From: TC-15 sp034437275
GTDB taxonomy: Bacteria > Chloroflexota > Anaerolineae > Aggregatilineales > Aggregatilineaceae
Reading direction: 5' to 3'
Assembly: GCA_034437275.1 (NCBI GenBank)
Contig: DAOTUD010000035.1
Span: 1-38,217 of the forward strand
Length of the DNA stretch: 38,217 nucleotides
Part shown: in pieces, positions 1 through 7,854 of the stretch
Layout: each line of letters opens with the position of its first letter
How positions within the stretch are numbered: the first letter of the stretch is position 1
Program-made: the position numbers and the translations under genes
Notes under the pieces: generated by a model
Told to the model about the DNA's origin: nothing
The model's database searches: none
The model's input: the letters and a program-made list of their open reading frames with translations, nothing else

Positions 1-52
1 ATAGGGGATGAGGGCCAACCGGTGGGCATATATTTCCACCAACGTGTACTAG
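1..52 (-). repeat. Partial MITE-like element (family B), cut by window edge
   Basis: Positions 1-37 are an exact reverse complement of 37423-37459, and the outer tip TGTACTAG (45-52) matches the 8-bp terminal inverted repeat of the full-length copy at 37408-37632. The element runs off the left edge. Its tip lies 27 bp before the first gene, so it may supply upstream sequence for that gene. Confidence 0.75.
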
Positions 53-79
53 TAGGGATAGTGTAGGAGTTTGTGCGCC

Positions 80-415
80 ATGCACCGCAATATTTACATT
101 GTGCTGGCCATCTTGTCGCTGGTGCTGACATTTGTCGTATGGTGGATGTTGGTCCGCGCCGACAACATCATGCAGCGCGTCGCGTGCCTGCCGATGCTGG
201 GCAGCCAATCGACGAACTGCGAATCCGAGCCGCGTTATGCTACGCCGCTGATCGTGTTCATGGTGTTCCTGGTGGGCGGCCTGCTGACCGGCAGCCTGGC
301 GTTCCTGGCCTGGCTGTACAGCGATCATCATGCCGAGCACCCCGGCCCCGCCGCGCAGGAAGCCCTGCTGTATGTCGAGCACACCGGGATGCTGGTCGTG
401 CGGTCCACTGAATGA
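80..415 (+). CDS. Small two-TM membrane protein, unknown function
   Basis: A 111-residue protein that I do not recognise. Two hydrophobic segments (about residues 5-25 and 55-78) flank a short loop with Cys36 and Cys47, which could form a disulfide outside the membrane. The C-terminal 30 residues are polar and start with a His/Glu-rich stretch. The ATG at 80 is chosen because GTAGGAG lies about 10 bp upstream; a TTG at 71 is too close to that RBS. The stop overlaps the next start (ATGA), so the two small genes are translationally coupled. A bacterial membrane hypothetical is all that can be said. Confidence 0.65.
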   Translation: MHRNIYIVLAILSLVLTFVVWWMLVRADNIMQRVACLPMLGSQSTNCESEPRYATPLIVFMVFLVGGLLTGSLAFLAWLYSDHHAEHPGPAAQEALLYVEHTGMLVVRSTE

Positions 416-582
416 CCTTGCTGCGTCACCTGCGCGATCGCGACCCGGCGCTGGCCCGCAAAGTGACGCGCGTCGGGCCGGATAAGCAGATGCGCTACTA
501 CGTGATCATCACTGCGGCGGGCATCCGCTTCTACGAAACACACGAACGTCTGCACGACGCTTTTTATCCCCCGACAGATTGA
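412..582 (+). CDS. 56-residue hypothetical protein coupled to upstream membrane protein
   Basis: The ATG at 412 overlaps the upstream stop by four bases and opens a 56-residue frame ending in TGA at 580-582. The product is basic at the N-terminus (MTLLRHLRDRDPALARKV) and then has a beta-like stretch (MRYYVIITAAGIRFYE). No family is recognised. Support for a real gene is the ATGA overlap and codon usage like the neighbours. It is too short for domain assignment. Positions 583-722 after it hold no gene. Confidence 0.5.
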   Translation: MTLLRHLRDRDPALARKVTRVGPDKQMRYYVIITAAGIRFYETHERLHDAFYPPTD

Positions 583-722
583 GATGCTCCGGGTTCATCC
601 TACGAATTGAGAGAATGCGGTAGGATTGGTGTCGTTTGGCTATGCGCACCGCTGGCAAACGGCGTTACAATCGGATACAGTGTGTGCTTTGAGAAAGCTG
701 TCACAAACAGGGGGGATCAGGC

Positions 723-1787
723 ATGACAAACCCGGATGATGCAACCCACATCGCGGCCATCGACCGCGAGGATATGCTCGGCCACATCAACGCGCTGCCC
801 GGCCAGTTCCGCCAGGCGTGGAACCACGCCCAGGCGCAGCCACTGCCTGCCACCCATCGCGCGCCGTGCCAGATCGTGCTGTGCGGGATGGGCGGCTCGG
901 CGATTGGCGGCGACCTGACGGCGGCGGTGATTGCGCCGCACGCCGCGATCCCGTTCGACGTGGTGCGCGGCTACGAACTGCCGGCCTACGTGACGGGCGC
1001 GGACACGCTGGTCATCGCCAGCAGCCATTCCGGTAACACCGAAGAAACGCTGGCCGCTGCCGAGCAGGCACGGACGCGCGGCGTCCGCCTGCTGGCGATC
1101 ACGACCGGCGGGCAGCTTGCCGAGCACGCCCGCACGCATGGCTACCCGCTGTGGCAGTTCGCCTACGCCAGCCAGCCGCGCGCGGCATTGGGCTGGAGCT
1201 TTGGGCTGCTGCTGGGGTTGGCCCACCGGCTGGCGCTTGCGCCGGACCTGGAGGCCGACCTGGACGCGGCGATCCCGCCGCTGCACGCCGCCCGCGAGCA
1301 GTACACCGATCCGGCGGTGACCAACCCCGCCCGGCAGACCGCCGCGGCGCTGGTCGGGCGGCTGCCGGTGATCCTGGGCGGCGGCGTGTTCGCGCCGGTC
1401 GCGCGGCGCTGGAAGTGCCAGTTCAACGAAAACGCGAAGGTATGGGCTGAATACGAGGCCATGCCGGAGGCCAATCACAACATGGTCGCCAGCATCGCCT
1501 TCCCGTCGGCGCAGGGGATCGACATGGCGGCGGTGTTCATCGCCTCGCCGCAGTTCGATCACCCGCGCGTCCAACTGCGCCACGACCTGACGCGCCAGAT
1601 GTACGCGGACAGCGGCATCGCGGCGCATGTCGTCGCGCCGCAGGGGGACAGCGCGCTGGCCCAGATGCTGCACGCGATCCAGTTTGGCGACTACGTCAGC
1701 TTTTACATGGCGATGCGCTACGGCGTCGATCCCACCGCGATCGCGCCGATCATGCACCTGAAGGAGCAGCTTGCTCAACACACCTGA
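723..1787 (+). CDS. Bifunctional phosphoglucose/phosphomannose isomerase
   Basis: Interconverts glucose-6-phosphate or mannose-6-phosphate with fructose-6-phosphate in the cytoplasm. The 354-residue length fits the archaeal/bacterial PGI-PMI family, which has two SIS domains. The first SIS domain shows CGMGGSAIGGDL near residues 55-66 and the phosphate-binding SSHSGNTEETL near 99-109. The second half has the family signature NENAKVWAEYEAMPEANHN, which carries the catalytic Glu and His. The protein ends with a helix typical of the family (IMHLKEQLAQHT). The start ATG follows a G-rich stretch. It is followed after 31 bp by the aminotransferase gene. Hexose-6-phosphate interconversion fits the other sugar-phosphate genes downstream. 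Confidence 0.9.
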   Translation: MTNPDDATHIAAIDREDMLGHINALPGQFRQAWNHAQAQPLPATHRAPCQIVLCGMGGSAIGGDLTAAVIAPHAAIPFDVVRGYELPAYVTGADTLVIASSHSGNTEETLAAAEQARTRGVRLLAITTGGQLAEHARTHGYPLWQFAYASQPRAALGWSFGLLLGLAHRLALAPDLEADLDAAIPPLHAAREQYTDPAVTNPARQTAAALVGRLPVILGGGVFAPVARRWKCQFNENAKVWAEYEAMPEANHNMVASIAFPSAQGIDMAAVFIASPQFDHPRVQLRHDLTRQMYADSGIAAHVVAPQGDSALAQMLHAIQFGDYVSFYMAMRYGVDPTAIAPIMHLKEQLAQHT

Positions 1788-1818
1788 TAGTTCCTTACTT
1801 TACGGAGGTTTCGCTAGC

Positions 1819-2913
1819 ATGACGTCTGAGAAACAACATATTCGTTTATTTATTCCCGGCCCGGTCGAGGTGCGCCTGGAGATTCTGGAAGCACAGACCG
1901 AGTGGATGATCGGGCACCGTTCAAAAGAATTTGCCGAACTATATGCGCGGGTCCAGGGGAAGTTACAGCAAACGTTCTACACGGAAAACCCGGTATATAT
2001 TTACACGTCGTCCGGCACCGGGGTCTGGGAATCGGCCTCGCGCTGCAGCGTGCGCGACGACGCCAAGATTCTGCACATGACCTGCGGCTCGTTCAGCGAG
2101 CGCTGGGCCGAAGTCAGCCGCCTGAACGGTAAAGAGGTCGATCTGCTGGCCGTGGAGTGGGGGCAGGCCGTCAAGCCGGAGCAACTGGCCGACGCACTCA
2201 AGCACGAACAATACGACGCGGTGGCCTGCGCCATGAACGAAACCAGCACCGGCGTGCGCAACCCGGTCGAGGAATACGCCGGGGTGCTCAAGGACTACCC
2301 CGACACGCTGTTCCTGGTGGATGCCGTCAGTATCTACGCCGGGGCCAAGATCGACACCGACGCCTGGGGCATTGACTTCTGCCTGACCAGCACGCAAAAA
2401 GCCTTTGCGCTGCCGCCGGGCATGGCCTTCGGCGTGGTGTCGCCGGCAGTGCTGGAGCGCGCCAGGCAGATCAAGCACCGCGGCTACTACTTCGACGTGC
2501 TGGAACTGCACAAACGCCACCAGAAGGACAACACCCCGGCCACCCCGCCGGTGTCGCTGATCTTCGCGGCGGACCAGCAGCTCGACGACATGCTGGCCGA
2601 AGGGCTGGAGGCGCGCTTCGCGCGGCACGCTAAAATGGCCGAGATGACCCGCACCTGGGCGCGTGACGCCGGGTTCGAGCTGTTCTCCGAGGAGGGCTAC
2701 CACTCGCCGACCGTGACCAACATCGCCAACACCCGCACGATCGATGTCAACGCGCTCAACACCTTCCTGCGCGAGCGCGGCATGGTGATCTCCAACGGCT
2801 ACGGCAAGCTGAAGGGCAAGGCCTTCCGCATTGCACACATGGGCGACACCCAGCCGCAGCACCTCGAAGCCCTGTTCGCTGCCATTGACGAGTTCCTGGC
2901 TCAGGAGAGCTAA
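1819..2913 (+). CDS. Class V aminotransferase (probable phosphoserine or alanine-glyoxylate type)
   Basis: PLP-dependent fold-type I aminotransferase of 364 residues. The N-terminal FIPGPVEV, the IGHRSKEF motif and the PLP lysine K194 in STQKAFALPPG are typical of the serine-pyruvate / alanine-glyoxylate group. In several deep-branching bacteria and archaea, members of this group act as phosphoserine transaminase. The gene lies 5 bp before a short serA, so serine biosynthesis (3-phosphohydroxypyruvate to phosphoserine) is the best contextual role; this is inference. A longer frame starts at 1771, but the ATG at 1819 is chosen because GGAGG (1804-1808) lies 10 bp upstream and the extra residues are unlike the family. 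Confidence 0.85.
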   Translation: MTSEKQHIRLFIPGPVEVRLEILEAQTEWMIGHRSKEFAELYARVQGKLQQTFYTENPVYIYTSSGTGVWESASRCSVRDDAKILHMTCGSFSERWAEVSRLNGKEVDLLAVEWGQAVKPEQLADALKHEQYDAVACAMNETSTGVRNPVEEYAGVLKDYPDTLFLVDAVSIYAGAKIDTDAWGIDFCLTSTQKAFALPPGMAFGVVSPAVLERARQIKHRGYYFDVLELHKRHQKDNTPATPPVSLIFAADQQLDDMLAEGLEARFARHAKMAEMTRTWARDAGFELFSEEGYHSPTVTNIANTRTIDVNALNTFLRERGMVISNGYGKLKGKAFRIAHMGDTQPQHLEALFAAIDEFLAQES

Positions 2914-2918
2914 GTATT

Positions 2919-3896
2919 ATGAAGAAGTTTTTTGTCCTCGTACCGGACAACCTGAAAGCCTCTGCGATTGCCGTGCTGGAGGATGTCAAACAATTCGAGG
3001 TTCACGCGCCGGGCAAGATGTCCCGCGACGACACGTTGGCGATGGCCCCGCAGGCGGACGCGATGATCGTGCGCAGCGGCACCACCGCCGACACCGAACT
3101 GCTTGCCCGTGCCGAAAACCTCAAGGTCATCGTGCGGGCGGGCGTCGGTGTGGATAACATCGACCTCGACGAATGCACGCGCCGGGGCATCGTGGTGATG
3201 AACACGCCCAACGGCAACACCACCGCTACCGCCGAGCACGCCTTCGCGCTGATGCTGGCCCTGGCGCGCCACATCCCGCAGGCGGATGCCTCGCTGCGGG
3301 TCGGGCGCTGGGACCGCAAGCTGTACATGGGCACCGAACTCAGCGGCAAACGGCTGGGCATCATCGGCTTTGGCCGCGTGGGGCGCGAGGTCGCCAAGCG
3401 TGCCCAGGCGTTCAACATGACCGAGTGCGCCTACGACCCGTTCGTGCCGGAAGAATTGGCGCGCCACCTGGGGATTCCCCTGGTGGCGACCCTGGACGAA
3501 CTGTACGCCAGGGCGGATATCATCTCGCTGCACGCCGTCGTCACCGATCGCACGCGCGGCATGATCAACGCCGCGAGCATCGCTAAGATGAAGACCGGCG
3601 TGTTGATCGTCAACGCGGCACGCGGCGCGCTGATCAACAATGCCGATCTGGCGGCGGCGCTGCACAGCGGCAAGGTCGGCGGGGCCGCGATTGACGTGTA
3701 CGCCGTCGAGCCGCCCCCCGACGATCACCCGCTGATCGGGCTGGACAACGTGATCCACACCCCGCACCTGGGGGCCAGCACCTACGAAGCGCAGGCCGCC
3801 GTCGGCACCGAAGCGGCCAACAAGGTGATCGCGGCGCTGCTGGATGGCGCATACGACAGCGTGTGCAACAAAGCTGTGCTGGACAAGCGGTCCTGA
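2919..3896 (+). CDS. serA: D-3-phosphoglycerate dehydrogenase, short form
   Basis: NAD-dependent D-2-hydroxyacid dehydrogenase of 325 residues that would oxidise 3-phosphoglycerate as the first step of serine synthesis. The Rossmann motif is GIIGFGRVGREVAK (about residues 148-161). The catalytic set is visible: Arg in VNAARGALIN, Glu in AVEPPPDDHPL, and His in HTPHLGAST. There is no C-terminal ACT or ASB domain, so this is the short form without serine feedback. It lies 5 bp after the class V aminotransferase gene, forming a likely two-gene serine operon. Other 2-hydroxyacid substrates cannot be excluded from sequence alone. Confidence 0.85.
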   Translation: MKKFFVLVPDNLKASAIAVLEDVKQFEVHAPGKMSRDDTLAMAPQADAMIVRSGTTADTELLARAENLKVIVRAGVGVDNIDLDECTRRGIVVMNTPNGNTTATAEHAFALMLALARHIPQADASLRVGRWDRKLYMGTELSGKRLGIIGFGRVGREVAKRAQAFNMTECAYDPFVPEELARHLGIPLVATLDELYARADIISLHAVVTDRTRGMINAASIAKMKTGVLIVNAARGALINNADLAAALHSGKVGGAAIDVYAVEPPPDDHPLIGLDNVIHTPHLGASTYEAQAAVGTEAANKVIAALLDGAYDSVCNKAVLDKRS

Positions 3897-3963
3897 GGCC
3901 GGCACAGTCTCGCTACATACGCTTAAGCACGCCGTGCCGGGGGGGTCCCTGGCGCGGCGGGTG

Positions 3964-3993
3964 TTGTTTCGGGCTGCGGTTTTGCGCTAAGAT
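3964..3993 (+). promoter_or_regulatory. Possible promoter for amidase gene
   Basis: TTGTTT (3964-3969), an 18-bp spacer, and TAAGAT (3988-3993), 20 bp before the amidase ATG. Matches to the sigma-70 consensus are partial. Confidence 0.35.
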
Positions 3994-4013
3994 TGGGGGT
4001 GAGGAGCAAGCCT

Positions 4014-5111
4014 ATGTCTGACGAGCAGCTCAATACCAACCGGTACCCGCCGGACGACGACGAGTTCGGTGATTTCGATGCCTGTGACGAGTTCGAGGTC
4101 CACACCTTCGACACCGGCAGCTTCGAGGCCGTGTCGCCGGAGGACATCGACGCGGACGCGATCACCGACGACGAAGACGACGACTTCCAGGCCACGACCG
4201 TCGAGCCGGAGACGCCCCGCCGCCGCACCTCGAACGCCTTGCGGCAGCGCCGGGCGCGTCGCCGGGCGGCCCGGCTGCGACGCCAGATGCACGAGCAGAC
4301 GCCCGACCCGGTGTGGAGCAGCACGCTCACGTCGCTGCTGGTGGTGAGCGCAGCGGCGATCCTGGTTTCGACCATTTTTTCGCTGTGGACGCGCCCCTCG
4401 TTTTTCCCCGACAAGTTCCGCACCGAACTCGACCGGGTGCGCGCCACGCAAGAACTGGTCCGCGTGCAGACCACGCCGATCCCGACGCCTGTGCCGGAGC
4501 TGCGCATCGGCATCATCGCTGGGCACAGCGGCCCGCTGAAGGGCATGGACGGCGGCACCGATCCCGGCGCGGTGTGCGAGGTTGGCTTCCCGGAGCTGGG
4601 CATTCCGCCCGGCTGGCAAGAGCTGCAGATCAACCTGACGGTTGCCAACGAGGTCGCGCGGCTGCTGCGTGACGAGGGCGGCTACGCCAACGTCGACCGG
4701 CTGGAGGAGTTCGACCCGCGCCTGAACGGCTACGAAGCCGACGTGCTGATCTCGATCCACACCAACGACTGCGGCCTGTATGACGCGGCAGCTACTGGCT
4801 ACAATGCAGTCGCCGCCGAGGCCCGCCGCACCACGCGCGGGCGCGACGAACGGCTGCGTGATTGCATCCTCGAGGAGTACGGCGCAGTGACCGGGCTGCC
4901 CCGGCACACCGGCGTCACCGAAGACATGACGCTGTATCACACCTTTTCTGAGATATCCGGCAGCACGCCCACCGTCATCATCGAGATCGGCTTCATGCGC
5001 AACGACCGCGCCATCCTGTGGCAGCAGCCCGACTTGCTGGCGCGCGGCATTTATCAAGGCATCGAGTGTTATCTGGAAGGCGAGGGGACGACCGTCGCCG
5101 CCAACCCATAA
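4014..5111 (+). CDS. Membrane-anchored N-acetylmuramoyl-L-alanine amidase
   Basis: A 365-residue protein in three parts. Residues 1-65 are acidic and disordered. Residues 69-91 are strongly basic (Arg-rich), followed by one membrane segment at about 104-125. From about 165 the rest is an Amidase_3 domain. Zinc ligands can be assigned: His171 (IIAGHSG), Glu203 (WQELQINL) and His249 (SIHTND), with the catalytic Glu324 in IIEIGFMRND. It would cleave the amide bond between MurNAc and the stem peptide outside the membrane, as a type II (N-in) protein. The start at 4014 is preceded by GAGGAG (4001-4006). The acidic tail would be cytoplasmic and could bind a partner; that is speculation. It is 14 bp upstream of the glutaredoxin-like gene. 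Confidence 0.85.
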   Translation: MSDEQLNTNRYPPDDDEFGDFDACDEFEVHTFDTGSFEAVSPEDIDADAITDDEDDDFQATTVEPETPRRRTSNALRQRRARRRAARLRRQMHEQTPDPVWSSTLTSLLVVSAAAILVSTIFSLWTRPSFFPDKFRTELDRVRATQELVRVQTTPIPTPVPELRIGIIAGHSGPLKGMDGGTDPGAVCEVGFPELGIPPGWQELQINLTVANEVARLLRDEGGYANVDRLEEFDPRLNGYEADVLISIHTNDCGLYDAAATGYNAVAAEARRTTRGRDERLRDCILEEYGAVTGLPRHTGVTEDMTLYHTFSEISGSTPTVIIEIGFMRNDRAILWQQPDLLARGIYQGIECYLEGEGTTVAANP

Positions 5112-5125
5112 AGCAGGAGAGCTCC

Positions 5126-5458
5126 ATGGATTACGAAGTGGTTATGTACAGCCGTGTTTCCCCGTGTCCTTACGTGCGCACCGCCAAGCGCGTCCTGGAG
5201 CGCGAGGACATCCCCTACCGCGAGATTCACATCGACCGCGACCCCGACGCCAACGCCCGCGTGATCGACTGGGCCGGCTTCCAGTCCGTGCCCACGCTGA
5301 TCGTGGCCCGTCCCGGCGAAGACCTGCCCTACCAGGCGCCGGCACCGCTGGCCCCCGGTGCCAGCCCCAAAGGCATCGACCGGGGCAGCATGATCACCGA
5401 GCCGGGCGAGGCCAAACTCGAAGCCTGGCTGAAAAACAACGGGTTCATCAAAGGTTGA
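5126..5458 (+). CDS. Monothiol glutaredoxin-like protein
   Basis: A 110-residue thioredoxin-fold protein. The active site is CPYV with a single cysteine (Cys14), instead of the dithiol CPYC. The cis-proline motif is SVPTLIV (Pro56). It may reduce mixed disulfides or carry Fe-S clusters, as monothiol glutaredoxins do, but the exact role is unknown. Between the fold and the C-terminal helix lies an insertion rich in Pro/Ala (APAPLAPGASPKGID). The ATG at 5126 follows AGGAGAG at a proper distance; the longer upstream frame overlaps the amidase and is not credible. Cotranscription with the amidase gene is likely. Confidence 0.8.
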   Translation: MDYEVVMYSRVSPCPYVRTAKRVLEREDIPYREIHIDRDPDANARVIDWAGFQSVPTLIVARPGEDLPYQAPAPLAPGASPKGIDRGSMITEPGEAKLEAWLKNNGFIKG

Positions 5459-5482
5459 TGATCCCCGCATCCCCTGTATAAT
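5455..5482 (+). promoter_or_regulatory. Sigma-70 type promoter for DUF11 protein gene
   Basis: TTGATG (5455-5460), a 16-bp spacer, and a perfect TATAAT (5477-5482). The -35 overlaps the stop codon of the glutaredoxin-like gene. Transcription would begin near 5489, about 50 bp before the ATG at 5540. Confidence 0.7.
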
Positions 5483-5539
5483 AGCGCGCGGAGCACATCT
5501 TTAACTACAGTGCATGAGGGGGGCGGGGAGGTTTTGGCT

Positions 5540-6145
5540 ATGCATTGGCGCTTGACCCGCACATTGACAGCGGTGATCCTGGTCGTGATCGCGGCGGGGA
5601 GTCTGCCCGGGGTTCTACCTGCCGAGGCGGACTTCGACCCGATCTTCACCAAGACCGGTGCGTTAGCCCGGGGGGCGCTCGGCCTGCCCGGCGAGCAGAT
5701 CACCTGGACGATCACCGTCACCAATGACAGCGACACCCCGTCGCCGCCGCTGACCGTGACGGATGACGTGCCGGCGGCGCTGCGCATCGAGCGCGCCAGC
5801 ACTGATCGCGGCGCGTTCACCCTCAACGGGCAGACCGTCACCTTCACGCTGGACGCGCTCGCACCGGGCGGTGTGGCGACCATGCAGATCGTGACCACCA
5901 TCCTGGACAGCCCGGCAGACGGGCGCATCACCAACTCCGCGCGCCTGACCAGCACGGACGACATCACCTGGACGAGCAACGCCGAAGTCGACGTGGTGGC
6001 TATGCTGCCCGCCACCGGCTATGCCCCCGACGAATCCGCGCCATCCGCCGCGCCGCCCTGGCCCTTGCTTATGGCGGGGCTGGCTGCGTTTGCGCTGACG
6101 ACCGTGTTTGTACTGGCGTTGTTCTGGCGCTATGCGCCCCGCTAG
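5540..6145 (+). CDS. Secreted DUF11-domain surface protein with LPATG and C-terminal TM
   Basis: A 201-residue exported protein. It has an N-terminal signal peptide (hydrophobic to about residue 22, likely cleavage after PAEA). A DUF11-type beta-sandwich spans about residues 35-150, with the typical phrases WTITVTND and LTVTDDVP. LPATG sits at 156-160, and a TM helix at about 174-196 is followed by a short basic tail (RYAPR). The order LPXTG, hydrophobic helix, positive tail is that of sortase substrates, though the 13-residue gap before the helix is longer than usual. No sortase is in the window. The start at 5540 is preceded by GGGGAGG (5525-5531); an earlier ATG at 5514 lacks an RBS. The stop is 2 bp before the broken M23 peptidase gene. 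Confidence 0.7.
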   Translation: MHWRLTRTLTAVILVVIAAGSLPGVLPAEADFDPIFTKTGALARGALGLPGEQITWTITVTNDSDTPSPPLTVTDDVPAALRIERASTDRGAFTLNGQTVTFTLDALAPGGVATMQIVTTILDSPADGRITNSARLTSTDDITWTSNAEVDVVAMLPATGYAPDESAPSAAPPWPLLMAGLAAFALTTVFVLALFWRYAPR

Positions 6146-6147
6146 CG

Positions 6148-6713
6148 ATGCGCCGCGCGGCTCGATGGTTCCGGCGGCTGCCCTGGTGGGGCAAGCTGAT
6201 CACCGCGTTGATCGGGCTGGCCGGGGCGGGGGGCAGCGGGGTGGTCGGCGTGGTGCTCTACAGCCAGTCGCAGACCAACAGCACCGGCTATATCAACCGC
6301 TGGTTTGACGATCCCGGCAGCCGTGCCGATATCGCCACCCTCCGGCGCGCCGTTTTTGCTGCCCTCGGACGGGCTGATCGGCCTGTTGTGGCGCGACACC
6401 GCGCTGCCCTACCACATCTTCCACCGCCACACCGGCATCGATATTTTCGGCGACGGCGACGCTGGCGAGGTACCGGTCTACGCCGCGTATGACGGCTACC
6501 TGACGCGCCTGGGTGCCGCAGGGCACGCTGCTGGGCTACCAGGGCAACTACAGCGGCGGGGTGCTGCCGACCGGGGTGCACCTGCACTTCAGCCTCGTGA
6601 CCAGCCGCGCGGATGGCTCGTTCAAAAACGAGGCGACGCTCGACCCCTCGCCCTATCTGGGCATGACGCTCCGCAGCGACGCCAAACCCGCCCGCCCGAT
6701 CATGTGCCGCTAG
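6148..6713 (+). pseudogene. M23 (LytM-type) peptidase, broken by two frame changes
   Basis: Three successive frames each hold one part of an M23 metallopeptidase. Frame 1 (from 6148) encodes a basic N-terminus and one membrane anchor, through YINRWFDDPGSRADIAT near 6342. Frame 2 (about 6340-6510) encodes the zinc motif HTGIDIF and VYAAYDGYLTRL. Frame 3 (about 6510-6713) encodes GTLLGYQGNYSGG and the second motif HLHFSL. A single intact reading would require two shifts. At the second junction, material normally found between DGYLTRL and GTLLGYQGNYSG in related proteins appears to be missing, so a deletion is more likely than a sequencing slip. An inactive gene is the best reading; assembly error is the alternative. 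Confidence 0.75.
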
Positions 6714-6747
6714 CGGCGTGGGCGGCACGATTCCTCTGATTATTTCC

Positions 6748-6777
6748 TTGACAAAGTGCTGCATTGTGCGCGATAAT
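6748..6777 (+). promoter_or_regulatory. Promoter of the lacI-led operon
   Basis: A perfect TTGACA (6748-6753), an 18-bp spacer, and GATAAT (6772-6777). The expected start of transcription (about 6784) lies at the edge of the operator at 6785-6800. Confidence 0.8.
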
Positions 6778-6784
6778 GTAAGTA

Positions 6785-6800
6785 ATGTAATCGATTACAT
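6785..6800. promoter_or_regulatory. LacI-family operator, perfect 16-bp palindrome
   Basis: ATGTAATCGATTACAT is a perfect palindrome with a central CG, the classic layout of LacI/GalR-family operators. It lies directly at the predicted transcription start, so bound repressor would block initiation. Autoregulation by the gene that starts 25 bp downstream is the natural inference. Confidence 0.85.
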
Positions 6801-6825
6801 CGCACAGCGCAGGACGGGGGCAGTT

Positions 6826-7854
6826 ATGTCGGCCAAAATGGAAGATGTCGCCCAACTGGCGGGCGTCTCGACCGCCACCGTCTCCCGCGTGCTGAACAGC
6901 CCGGAACTGGTCAGCGTCGCGACGCGCCAGCGAGTGATGGATGCCATCCGCCAGCTTGACTACCGGCTCAATGTGGCCGCGCGCCGCCTGCGCACCAGCC
7001 AGACGCGCACCATCGCCGTCGTGATCCCGTCCATCGCCGAGCCGATCATTCACCACATTGTCGAAGCCATCGAAGACGCCGCCATCACGGCGGGCTACTC
7101 GCTGCTGCTGTGCAGCACGCGCGGCGATCCTGCCCGCGAGCAGGCGTACATCGACCTGATCACGCAGCAGCAGAGCGTCGACGGGGTGCTGTACGTCTCG
7201 CCGCGATCCGCGCCGCAGCAAGTGCAGCGCCTGGCCGAGGGCGGCGCGCCGTTGGTGCTGTGCAATTACAGCCTGGCCGGGACACCGGGCATCATGCTGG
7301 ACCACGCCAGTTCGATCTTCCAGGCGACGCGCCATTTGCTGGAACTGGGCCACTGCCGCGTGGCGCTGCTGAACCTGGCCGCGCCGCACTACCAGCCGGC
7401 CCGGATGCGCCGCGCCGGGTTCGAGCGTGCCTTCGACGAGGCGCAGCTTCGCCTCGATCCGGCACTGATCGTCGAGATCGACAACCCGACGTACGACAGC
7501 GCCGACTGGCGCGCGACGATCCAGGCCGTGCTGGGCCTGCCCGACCCGCCGACCGGCATCGTAGCCTTTAACGACGTGGTGGCGCTGCAAGTCTACGCGG
7601 TGTGCCGTGCGCGGGGGCTGCGTATCCCGCGCGATCTGTCGGTGACCGGCTGCGACGACATCCTCACCGCGCAGTACGTCGAGCCGCCGCTCACGTCGGT
7701 GCGCATCCCTGCCCACGAACTGGGGCGGCTGGCGATGCAGCATTTGCTGCGGCTCATGACCGGCGAGGGCGAGATGGTGCCGCTGACCACCTGGCTGGAT
7801 GTTGACCTGATCGTGCGCGAATCGTGCGCACCACCGCAAAGGATAACCTCATGA
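6826..7854 (+). CDS. LacI-family transcriptional regulator
   Basis: A 342-residue repressor. The N-terminal helix-turn-helix is MEDVAQLAGVSTATVSRVLN (residues 5-24), followed by the hinge helix region RLNVAARRLRTSQ. A periplasmic-binding-protein-like effector domain runs from about residue 60 to the end. The Ala-Ala-Arg-Arg-Leu hinge fits minor-groove insertion at a central CpG, matching the palindrome at 6785-6800. The effector is unknown; a sugar acid or its breakdown product is likely from the genes it leads. The stop overlaps the SDR start (ATGA at 7851-7854), so regulator and enzymes form one operon. An upstream in-frame start at 6718 would include the promoter and is rejected. Confidence 0.9.
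   Translation: MSAKMEDVAQLAGVSTATVSRVLNSPELVSVATRQRVMDAIRQLDYRLNVAARRLRTSQTRTIAVVIPSIAEPIIHHIVEAIEDAAITAGYSLLLCSTRGDPAREQAYIDLITQQQSVDGVLYVSPRSAPQQVQRLAEGGAPLVLCNYSLAGTPGIMLDHASSIFQATRHLLELGHCRVALLNLAAPHYQPARMRRAGFERAFDEAQLRLDPALIVEIDNPTYDSADWRATIQAVLGLPDPPTGIVAFNDVVALQVYAVCRARGLRIPRDLSVTGCDDILTAQYVEPPLTSVRIPAHELGRLAMQHLLRLMTGEGEMVPLTTWLDVDLIVRESCAPPQRITS

Noticed and set aside
3899..3940. CCGGCAC/GTGCCGG stem after serA as terminator
   Set aside because: 7-bp stem with a 28-nt loop and no T-run; too weak to call.
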